A program made the position numbers and the translations under genes. Below, one piece after another: positions 1 through 6,900 of a stretch of DNA of 7,747 bases (within the stretch, counting starts at the first letter, position 1; each line of letters starts with the position of its first letter). Source of the stretch: an uncultured Clostridia bacterium (GTDB lineage: Bacteria; Bacillota; Clostridia; Christensenellales; CAG-314); assembly GCA_934281515.1 (NCBI GenBank), contig CAKQXG010000095.1:1-7747 (forward strand), given 5' to 3'. Below the pieces are notes generated by a model. It saw only the letters and a program-made list of their open reading frames with translations. It was not told the DNA's origin and made no database searches.

Positions 1-354
1 CCGGCGTTTGTCCGTCCGGGCAGACTCGGCGCACGTATTTATGTGGGGTTGCCCGACGACGACGCACGCAGATATATGATTACGCGTGCGCTCGACAAGA
101 TTGCCAAGGCAGGTATCGTTGCTGTAGGACAGGTCAATGTTGACGCGGTGGTGGCGGCAACACTAGGCTTCAACGGCGCCGACGTCGCTAACCTTGTAGA
201 CAAGGTGCAGGAACTGTCCATCGAGCGTGCCAACGCAACGGGAGTCAAGACAATCGAACAAGCCGACTTTGACAACGCGCTTGCCCAGGTTACATCGTCG
301 GTGCAACAGCCCGACCTTGACAAACTGGACGACTGGCGCAAGCAAAACGGCTGA
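1..354 (+). CDS. AAA+ ATPase, C-terminal part (5' end outside window)
   Basis: The reading frame is open from base 1 to the TGA at 352-354, giving 117 residues of the C-terminus; the Walker A and B motifs lie upstream of the window. Visible at the start is RPGR, the arginine-finger motif of classical AAA ATPases, followed by RIYVGLPDDDARR, the strand and helix after it, and GFNGADVANLV, the sensor 2 helix region. The wording around RIYV-LPD resembles Cdc48/Vps4-type AAA modules more than FtsH, and no protease domain follows. The usual aspartate after RPGR-F/L is glycine here (RPGRLGA). The tail after the small alpha-helical subdomain is only about 30 residues long and polar. Such ATPases remodel or unfold protein partners; the substrate cannot be told. 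Family assignment is secure, and the specific role is unknown. Confidence 0.88.
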   Translation, partial: PAFVRPGRLGARIYVGLPDDDARRYMITRALDKIAKAGIVAVGQVNVDAVVAATLGFNGADVANLVDKVQELSIERANATGVKTIEQADFDNALAQVTSSVQQPDLDKLDDWRKQNG

Positions 355-387
355 CAAAAGCCTGCTTGAAAACAATTATTTGTAAGC

Positions 388-414
388 AAATTCCGCATAC
401 GTATGCGGAATTTT
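388..414 (+). terminator. Perfect 26-bp palindrome, probable terminator of the AAA+ gene
   Basis: Positions 388-400 and 401-413 are exact reverse complements (arm AAATTCCGCATAC). The hairpin begins 33 bases after the AAA+ stop codon. The left end carries AAA and the right end TTTT, the layout of a bidirectional intrinsic terminator. With no spacer between arms, the real RNA loop would take up the central bases. The U-run is short and partly inside the stem, so termination may be weak; a protein-binding palindrome is the alternative. Confidence 0.5.
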
Positions 415-424
415 GCGAAAAAGC

Positions 425-518
425 GCAAATTTATTTGCACCTGTAGTACGATATTGCTTGTGCCGACAGTTCGATTGGTCGTACTGTAAGCAATATGTTT
501 TGTGTGACTGCATGCAGT
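425..518 (+). promoter_or_regulatory. Leader with inverted repeats upstream of the FtsK-like gene
   Basis: This AT-rich stretch holds three symmetrical elements: GCAAAT/ATTTGC at 425-430 and 433-438, a 9-bp inverted repeat ATATTGCTT/AAGCAATAT at 451-459 and 488-496, and a 12-bp perfect palindrome ACTGCATGCAGT at 507-518, just before the ribosome binding site. The region should contain the promoter of the FtsK-like gene because a candidate terminator lies upstream. I could not find a convincing -35/-10 pair: TTGTGC at 458 with TACTGT at 482 is the best and is weak. Operator sites for a dimeric regulator would fit the palindromes, but this is inferred. Confidence 0.3.
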
Positions 519-543
519 TTGCGTCAAAGGGAAGAGGGAAATA

Positions 544-1341
544 ATGAACAATACAACAACTACAAACATTACATTTGACAAAGCCTTGCACAGCGAGGCT
601 TTTGCCCATACAAAGGGCGCATTGCGTATAGTTGTCGGCGTGGACGAACAAAGCGAAATAATTTGTCGAAGTCTGGCGCGCATGCCTCACATGTTGGTGT
701 GTGGAGGCGTTGGCTCGGGCAAAAGCGTAATGTTACGCGTAGTAATTGCTTCGCTCGTCGCAACAAATTCGCCTGAAGAATTGCGTATTGCCGTTGCCGA
801 CCCGAAGATGGTGGAGTTTGCTTGGATGCAAGGTTCGTCGCATATGGCTACAAACGGCTACATTACCACTGCCGAACAGTTTGAACATTGGCTTGGTATG
901 CTCGTGGAAGAGATGAATCGACGATTCGGTTTATTCAGTCAAGCCGGTGTGTTTGACATTTCGATGTACAACGAGGCTTGCCCCGAAAACAAAATGCCGT
1001 ATATCGTTACGGTGGTGGACGAGCTTGCCGATCTCTACACGAGTAAAAACAGAAAGAATGTGCAAAACTTTCTTGTTCGCATTTCGCAGAAAGCGAGAGC
1101 CGCAGGAATACACCTTGTTGTCGGAACGGCAAAATTCGGCGCCGATGTGTTGCCTCCTGTGTTTATTGCCAACGTCTCGTGTCGCGCGGTTTTCCGTGTA
1201 CCGAGTGCCGGTGACAGCATAAGAGTTGCAGGCGTTGCCGGTGCGGAAAATTTACGCGGTATGGGCGAAATGCTGTTTGTCGATTCTGCAAATGTTGCCC
1301 CGATACGCCTGCGCGCGCTGTACCCGAGCAACGCAAAATAA
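544..1341 (+). CDS. Stand-alone FtsK/SpoIIIE-type ATPase motor domain
   Basis: A 265-residue protein consisting almost only of the RecA-like motor of FtsK/SpoIIIE. Motifs: Walker A GGVGSGKS (residues 54-61) preceded by the family phrase MPHMLV; ADPKMVEF (85-92); Walker B IVTVVDELADL (154-164, D159 and E160); QKARAAGIHLV (182-192); and the closing GAENLRGMGEMLF (233-245). True FtsK and SpoIIIE are about 800 residues, with N-terminal membrane helices and a C-terminal winged-helix gamma domain; both are absent. The phrase that in FtsK reads ATQRPSVDV is here GTAKFGADV, so the conserved Q-R-P-S is lost. ATP hydrolysis and hexamer formation are likely from the family, but chromosome-dimer or septum function is not. 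The start ATG has AAGAGGG five bases upstream. It is flanked by candidate terminators, so probably transcribed alone. It could be a plasmid- or element-type DNA motor; the role is unknown. Confidence 0.9.
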   Translation: MNNTTTTNITFDKALHSEAFAHTKGALRIVVGVDEQSEIICRSLARMPHMLVCGGVGSGKSVMLRVVIASLVATNSPEELRIAVADPKMVEFAWMQGSSHMATNGYITTAEQFEHWLGMLVEEMNRRFGLFSQAGVFDISMYNEACPENKMPYIVTVVDELADLYTSKNRKNVQNFLVRISQKARAAGIHLVVGTAKFGADVLPPVFIANVSCRAVFRVPSAGDSIRVAGVAGAENLRGMGEMLFVDSANVAPIRLRALYPSNAK

Positions 1342-1358
1342 ATCGGATTTTTTCAGTC

Positions 1359-1401
1359 AAGTGACGCTTTCTGCCATTTAAATGCGCAAAGCGTCTCTTT
1401 T
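1359..1401 (+). terminator. Candidate intrinsic terminator after the FtsK-like gene
   Basis: GACGCTTT at 1363-1370 pairs with AAAGCGTC at 1388-1395, and after one T-T mismatch AAG (1359-1361) pairs with CTT (1397-1399), followed by T bases to 1401. The 17-base loop itself contains the 10-bp palindrome CATTTAAATG (1375-1384). It lies 17 bases after the stop codon and, if active, separates the FtsK-like gene from the TIR operon. Confidence 0.6.
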
Positions 1402-1445
1402 GACGTAATAAACTGTCGCTTTTTGTCGATTTGCGACTTGGTGAC

Positions 1446-1452
1446 AAAGGAG
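1446..1452 (+). promoter_or_regulatory. Ribosome binding site that fixes the start of the first TIR gene
   Basis: AAAGGAG ends 11 bases before the ATG at 1464. The same frame is open further upstream to a TTG at 1431, but that start would place this site inside the coding region and would add 11 residues before the zinc ribbon. The second TIR gene has the same AAAGGAG at a similar distance (9 bases) from its ATG, which supports 1464. Confidence 0.75.
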
Positions 1453-1463
1453 AATTTGCGGCT

Positions 1464-3236
1464 ATGCCGAAAAATATTTGTAACATTTGCGGCTCTGCGC
1501 TCGCCTACAAGGACGGGCGATGGGTTTGCCCTGCATGCGGTGCACCGTCGGAAACGGATATCACGGGTGAAGAAGAATCTTTGTTGTACAATGCCGCCCA
1601 GAAACTGCGACTGGCGGACTTTGGCGAAGCGGAAGAAGCGTATCGAGATATCGTTCGTCGCTATCCCGACAATTCGGCGGCGTGGTGGGGACTTGTTCTT
1701 GCCAAAAACGGCATAAAGTACGAAATCGATGCCGACGGAACGGCAAAACCGACCTGCTATGCGGCAAGCCTGCGCAAGATTTACGACGATACCGACTTTA
1801 AAAGGGCAATAGCTTTGTGCGCCGATAAACAAGTACGAGCCGAAATGATATCCCGTGCCGAGCGGTTGGACGAAATTCGCGAAATATGGCTGAAAAAGGT
1901 GTCGGGGGAACGTCCTTATGACGTGTTTTTGTGCTTTAAAGATAGCGACGACGTCGGTATGGGGCGCAGAACGGACGACAGCTACGAAGTGGCTAACTTG
2001 TATGCGTATCTGTGTAAGCTCGGTTACAACGTGTTTTTCAGCAGAGAAAGTCTTCGCGACAAAGTTGCCGAAGAGTACGAACCATACATATACAACGCTA
2101 TCGACACTGCCAAAGTAATGGTGGTGTACGGCAGTAAAGCCGACTACTTCAACAGCACATGGATGCATAACGAATGGAGCCGTTTTCGTTGTCGTGTGGA
2201 GTGCGGCGACAAGCAGCCCAATGCGCTTGTGGTTGTGTGCGACAAGGGGCTTGACGTGCAAACATTGCCGCATCCTCTAAACAAAATGCAGGTTCTCAAT
2301 GCCACACTTAAAACATTTTACGGTGACTTAGTGTCACATATCAGACGTGTTGTCGGTGCAAATGCGCCTACACAAGGCAATCTTGACAATGCCGCGGCAA
2401 CGGTAGCGGCAGGGCAATTGCAACTCGCCGATACAATGCTTGCATGCAGACGTTTCGAGCTTGCCGACAAACACTTTGCCAAAGCATTACAAGCCGACAA
2501 AAATAGTTTTCGCGCGGCATGGGGCAGATTTTTGTGCGCCGTGAAATGCATAAACGATGACGAATTGACCAAACTTTCCGAACCGTTTTTCGAGCGAGCA
2601 GAGTACGCCGACGCATTCTCTCGCGCCGACAGCGAACAGAAACAACGTCTTGCCGATTTGTGTACGAGTTGGGCGGCATTTCGCGACAAACACAAGTACG
2701 ACGAGCCGATAAAACAGATTTTACGTCTGACAAGAGCGGAGCGCGGTGTAGACATACCGCAAAGCGACGTGTTGCTGGAAACAATTCCGCAGTTTGTCGA
2801 TATGATGCAACAGGCAATTTCGGGTGGCGGCGCAATGGACAATATTGTGGCGGAACAATTCCGAACCATTGCCAAGCAACAAAAAACGGCATTTGTTGCG
2901 CGATATGTTTCGACGGCGGAACAACGTCGACAGACAAAACTCCGCGCCGAAACCGAAGCTCGCAGACTGTTTGCAAGCAACGATCCGACCGGTTACTCGC
3001 ACGAAGGCGCTTTGTACGTCAAACGGGCGTGTGCGTCGGTCAAGTTGTCCGATTTGTTGTGTGGCGCGATAGATTTTGCCAATGTAATCGACATTGCCGA
3101 ACGTCTTGGTACTCTTGCCGAGGACGACAACTTGCGCAAATTGGCGTTGGCACAACAGGCTTGCGTCAAACTGCAGGCGGAAATCGACAAGAGACAACAA
3201 ATATTGGACAAAATGCGCAAAGGGGGCAAAAAATGA
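1464..3236 (+). CDS. Zinc ribbon-TPR-TIR domain protein (soluble)
   Basis: A 590-residue cytoplasmic protein with no signal peptide or membrane helix. Domains: a zinc ribbon at residues 6-25 (CNIC and CPAC); a TPR-like helical segment at about 38-145 with the phrase WWGLVLAKNGI; a TIR domain at about 151-298; and a helical TPR-rich C-terminal half (about 308-575) ending in a basic KMRKGGKK tail. The TIR domain shows strand A YDVFLCFKD (152-160), the LGYNVFFSRESL loop (186-197), the EEYEPYIYNAI helix and the box-3-like STWMHNEWSR (231-240). E206 in YEP is my candidate for the catalytic glutamate of TIR NADases. This ribbon-TPR-TIR arrangement is, from memory, a recurrent clostridial family without an assigned function. 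NAD cleavage is inferred from the family and not shown. Its stop overlaps the next start (ATGA), so it is co-translated with the membrane gene. Confidence 0.92.
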   Translation: MPKNICNICGSALAYKDGRWVCPACGAPSETDITGEEESLLYNAAQKLRLADFGEAEEAYRDIVRRYPDNSAAWWGLVLAKNGIKYEIDADGTAKPTCYAASLRKIYDDTDFKRAIALCADKQVRAEMISRAERLDEIREIWLKKVSGERPYDVFLCFKDSDDVGMGRRTDDSYEVANLYAYLCKLGYNVFFSRESLRDKVAEEYEPYIYNAIDTAKVMVVYGSKADYFNSTWMHNEWSRFRCRVECGDKQPNALVVVCDKGLDVQTLPHPLNKMQVLNATLKTFYGDLVSHIRRVVGANAPTQGNLDNAAATVAAGQLQLADTMLACRRFELADKHFAKALQADKNSFRAAWGRFLCAVKCINDDELTKLSEPFFERAEYADAFSRADSEQKQRLADLCTSWAAFRDKHKYDEPIKQILRLTRAERGVDIPQSDVLLETIPQFVDMMQQAISGGGAMDNIVAEQFRTIAKQQKTAFVARYVSTAEQRRQTKLRAETEARRLFASNDPTGYSHEGALYVKRACASVKLSDLLCGAIDFANVIDIAERLGTLAEDDNLRKLALAQQACVKLQAEIDKRQQILDKMRKGGKK

Positions 3237-3850
3237 AGGAATACATCTGGATTGTAGCTTCGGCGTTTTATGCCGCGACCCTTGCCGTCGAGTTGTACAA
3301 GGATATTGCCAAACGTCCTGCCGGGCTGACAGGCAAGGGCGCAATTGCCTATCTTGTGGCGGTGCAAAGCGGCTTGTATTTGTCGCTTGCGTCGTTTGTG
3401 TTGAATATACTGTTGTGCTGCTTTACGCCCGGACAGGTGTTTGTCAAGATTGTGTACGTCGGCGGTTCGGCGGTGTGTATGGTATCGTCGTGGGTTCACG
3501 GCGGACTGTGGAAAAAGGCCTGTCGCAAGGCGGACAAGCAGTCTCAGCTGCCAAACAGACGTAGTACGGTTGCGCTGTACGCAGACACTGTGCAAAAGGA
3601 TCTTGATTATTTGCGCCTGCAACTTTGCGAAGCGTTGGATTGGGACTCGTCCACCGATGTAAAGCAATTACAAAACACTCTTGCGGAAACAAACATACGC
3701 ATGCAGGAGATATGTCAAGCCGAGGACGAACGTCTGGCGGCATATAAAAAGGAAATTAAGCAACAAAAAAGCATAACGGTAGCAAAAACCGTCGCACCGA
3801 CAGTGTCTTTGATATTGTCGATACTAGCTGTGGTTTTGGTTTGCATATGA
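3233..3850 (+). CDS. Multi-pass membrane protein with coiled-coil segment, unknown family
   Basis: A 205-residue protein I do not recognise. The start ATG at 3233 overlaps the stop of the preceding TIR gene as ATGA and has AAAGGGGG six bases upstream, inside the preceding gene; the frame is open further upstream but only as a shadow of that gene. Hydrophobic segments lie at about 4-22, 38-64, 68-88 and 186-205, the last being the very C-terminus like a tail anchor. Between the third and fourth is a soluble stretch of about 95 residues (90-185), charged and heptad-like from about 118 to 178, likely an alpha-helical coiled coil. A basic patch (KKACRKADK, 94-102) follows the third helix, which suggests that this face is cytoplasmic. 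Tight coupling to two TIR genes suggests a membrane partner or anchor for them. No enzymatic motif is visible. Confidence 0.82.
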   Translation: MKEYIWIVASAFYAATLAVELYKDIAKRPAGLTGKGAIAYLVAVQSGLYLSLASFVLNILLCCFTPGQVFVKIVYVGGSAVCMVSSWVHGGLWKKACRKADKQSQLPNRRSTVALYADTVQKDLDYLRLQLCEALDWDSSTDVKQLQNTLAETNIRMQEICQAEDERLAAYKKEIKQQKSITVAKTVAPTVSLILSILAVVLVCI

Positions 3851-3853
3851 TAT

Positions 3854-3881
3854 ACGCTGCATATTGTTATGCAGGCGTTTT
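3854..3881 (+). terminator. Hairpin with short T-run between the membrane gene and the large TIR gene
   Basis: TGCATA (3858-3863) pairs with TATGCA (3868-3873) around a TTGT loop, and ACGC (3854-3857) pairs with GCGT (3875-3878) across a single bulged G, followed by T to 3881. It starts four bases after the stop at 3850 and ends just before the next ribosome binding site. It may be a partial terminator or an mRNA-stabilising hairpin that sets the ratio of the two proteins; the stem is short, so a full stop is doubtful. Confidence 0.35.
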
Positions 3882-3886
3882 GCGAA

Positions 3887-3891
3887 AGGAG
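3887..3891 (+). promoter_or_regulatory. Ribosome binding site of the large TIR gene
   Basis: AGGAG (within AAAGGAG, 3885-3891) lies nine bases upstream of the ATG at 3901 and supports that start over the internal ATGs at 3919 and 3928. Starting at 3901 also leaves a short lead-in before the first zinc-ribbon cysteine, much as in the first TIR protein. Confidence 0.75.
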
Positions 3892-3900
3892 AAATAGGTC

Positions 3901-6900
3901 ATGACAACAAACGGAAAAATGAGCGTAATGATTTGTCCAGTGTGTGGCAACGGAGAGTTTGTATCCAAGGGCGACGGCACTTACAAGTGTCGCGCTTGCG
4001 GTGCGCTTTTGCGCGACGAAGTCCTTGCCGGGCAGATACTTAACGATATACAGGTCGTTTTCGGTTTTTTGTCGGCAGGCAACTTCAGTGCGGCGGAAGA
4101 AATCTGTCGCGGCAAGCTCGCTCTTGCGCCGAACAACGCCGAACTTCATTGGCTGATGTTTTTGGCAAAGAATCAAATAAGTTTTGTTGTCGATCCGCAA
4201 ACGCATGAGCGCAAGCCTGTATTTTACAGCAAGCTTGTCTTTACGCGCGACTGCGTGTTGGATGACCCGGACTTCCGTGCGGCATTGCACGGTGACAACG
4301 CCGAGCAGTATCGTCGCATGGGACAAAAAATCGAAGAGCTCCGTCAGGAGTTGTGCGATGAAATCGCCAAAAATCCCGACTTCGAGCAGGTCGACGTTTT
4401 TATCAGTTTCAAAGATAAGGTCGAGGTTACCGAAGCAGGCGGCGTCACTCGTAAGGTTGCTACCGAGGATCGTACTATTGCCGACCAGGTTTATGCCGCG
4501 CTTACCAAACTGGGCTACAAGGTGTTTTTCAGCCCCGTCAGCATCGGCGAAGGCAACATGGCGGGCGAAAAGTACGAACCGAAAATTTTTGCCGCGCTTG
4601 CCGGCTGCAAAGCCATGGTGCTTGTAGGCACACGAACCGAGTACATCGAGAGTACTTGGGTACGCAACGAGTGGAGCAGATATTTGTTTTTTATGAACAA
4701 CTGTTCCCGCGGCGGCAAACTGAGTATCGGCAAAGCTCCCGACACGCTGTTTTACATGTATGGCAACACTCTGCCGAAAAATCTCCCCGAAAAAATTGCT
4801 AATATCGAAGGTATTCCTTGTGGTATCAGCAACCCCGACTATATTCAACAATTGTGCGATAAGTTGCAGCAGAAGGTGATACTTTCGGCATCTAAAGGGC
4901 GCAAAGTGGTTGCACCTGTCAAAGTTGGCGGCAAAAAGACCATCGAGGGCAGCGTTACCAAACGTACCGTTGCCACTGCAGAAACCACTGCGTTGACCCT
5001 TGACGACGACCGCAAGCTTAAGGCTGCGGAAAATGCCCTTGACGCAGGTGATTTCCAGACGGCGGAAAAGTATGCGTCGGCTGTGCTTCTCGGCAAGCCG
5101 CACAACAGCAGTGCTCTGCTTGTCAAACTTATGGCAAAGTGTCAAGCCAAGTCGCCCGACAAGTTTTACAACAATCGCATGCTTACCGACGACTACCAAC
5201 TGCTGTGCGACAATATTCTGTACGGCGAACCGAACACAACAAAGTTCCTGGTGGATTTGTTAAAAGCGCGTATGGTAAAAGCCGTCAACACGCATGACTA
5301 CGCTTCGGCAACTCATTGGCTGAAATTGATTGTCAACAACGAGTTTGAAGGGCGCCGACAGATGTTTATCGAAGTGCTCGAAGCTGCCAAAGCCGAAAAC
5401 AAGTATGTTTCCATGCTGGCTTTGCCCTACGCTACGATGTGCAAGGTGCTGCTGTCGTGTTTCGATGCCGATGACGTGCAGGATTACATTGCCGCATGCA
5501 AAACTTTTGCCGAACGTCTGAACAGCGTAGGTGTGTTTAACTCTGCCAAGGAGTTTTACGCCAAGGCGATCCAAGCCGACCCCGATGACCCCGAGTTGCG
5601 TTGGCTATTGTTGCGGTGCAGCAGTCGCTATATTATGCTTGGCAATGACGCACGTAGCGACCTTACCGTGTTCACGCCCGAAGCGTTGGAAGAGATTCTT
5701 GCTCGTTGCCAAACCGAAGCCGACAAGTTTGACTACGTTGCGCGTGTTGTCGACATTGTTCTCGACGACGTTACACGTGCCGTCGACGAACGGTCGGAGT
5801 GGACGTTGCAAAGCGGCAAATATCGCAAGCAACAGCAACAAGTTTATGTCAATCAAATAGCAATTGCCGTCAAAACATTGGACGGCGCAGTGCAGTACGT
5901 TGACAAGCAAAACGACGAGTGGCTTGCCTCAAAGTTGAATACGTTTGCCGACGAGTTGAAACGCGGCGAGCAGTTCGACCGTGCCGAAACGTACTACAAG
6001 CGTGCGTTGGATTTGGGTTATACCAATGCCGAGGTGTATTGGGGATTGTTGCAAGCCAAGCTTAAATGTGTCAACGAAAGCAGGCTAAACGACGTGGATA
6101 CCCCCATTGACGAAGTCGACGGCGGCAACTTGTACGCCAATGTGTTGGCGGCGGCAGGTTCGGGCGGCGCAGGCGGCAAGTACGTGCGTGCCAAGCAGCG
6201 CCAAGCCGAAGAAATCCGCTTGCGCAAAGAGCGTGCCAAGGCAGACGCACGTAACCGCAAAAAGAAAACCATATTATTTACCGTCATTGCAGTTGCGGTG
6301 TTGTTGGCGCTTGTCGCCGTAGCGGTGCTTGGGTGGTACGTGTCGCAAAGCAAGTTACAGTACACGGCTGTCGAAGGCGGATTTGCAGTTGCCGCAGGCA
6401 GGTTTTACGACCCGTCGGACGAGTTTGCTATACCGTCGGAGCATGACGGAAAGCCCGTTGTCGGCATTTTGCCCAACGGTTTTGCAGGTAAGCACATGCA
6501 ACGCGTTTACTTGCCCGACACTCTGAAATACATCGGCGCGTCGGCGTTCGAGGATTGCGCGTCGTTGGTCGAGATATACATTCCGAGCGGAGTGGATAAC
6601 GTCGGTATGCATGCCTTTGCAGGTTGCGTCGTCCTTACCGAGATACAACTTCCCACGGCGGTGGTCGGCGACAAGGCATTTGAAGGTTGCACGTCGCTTA
6701 CCGTGGTCACCGTGGAAAACTACGCCGAAGATTTCAGTATCGAACAGTATTCGGCATTCTGGGCATTGCCCGACGGCGCAACGATACGTCTTGTCGGCGT
6801 GCTGATCGTTGGCGACAAAGAATACACCTTCGAGCTCGGCGCAAGCTTCACCTTGCCAGTAGTAGACAAAGAAGGCTACACGTTCGCAGGCTACTTCGAC

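Noticed and set aside
1..354. The AAA+ fragment as FtsH
   Set aside because: No HExxH protease domain follows the AAA module; the gene ends about 30 residues after the helical subdomain.
544..1341. The FtsK-like protein as an EssC-type ATPase of type VII secretion
   Set aside because: It has one motor domain with FtsK/SpoIIIE wording, no FHA or membrane segment, and no WXG100 protein nearby.
1400..1430. A promoter for the TIR operon with -35 TTGACG at 1400-1405
   Set aside because: The -35 match is good, but no acceptable -10 occurs 16-18 bases downstream (TTGTCG at 1423 or GTCGAT at 1425 are poor).
1431..1463. A TTG at 1431 as the start of the first TIR protein
   Set aside because: It would bury the AAAGGAG site inside the gene and adds 11 residues before the conserved ribbon; ATG at 1464 fits better and matches the second TIR gene.
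1353..2273. A minus-strand open frame (306 codons) opposite the first TIR gene
   Set aside because: It mirrors the sense codons of a well-supported TIR domain and has no recognisable motifs.
2660..3232. An N-terminal extension of the membrane protein in its own frame, back to 2660
   Set aside because: It lies entirely inside the TIR gene in another frame, is rich in Arg, Cys and Gln with no domain, and the ATG at 3233 has a good ribosome binding site.
3715..5199. A long minus-strand open frame (494 codons) opposite the large TIR gene
   Set aside because: The + strand encodes recognisable ribbon, TIR and TPR domains here. The antisense translation shows no domain, and I saw no promoter or ribosome binding site for it.
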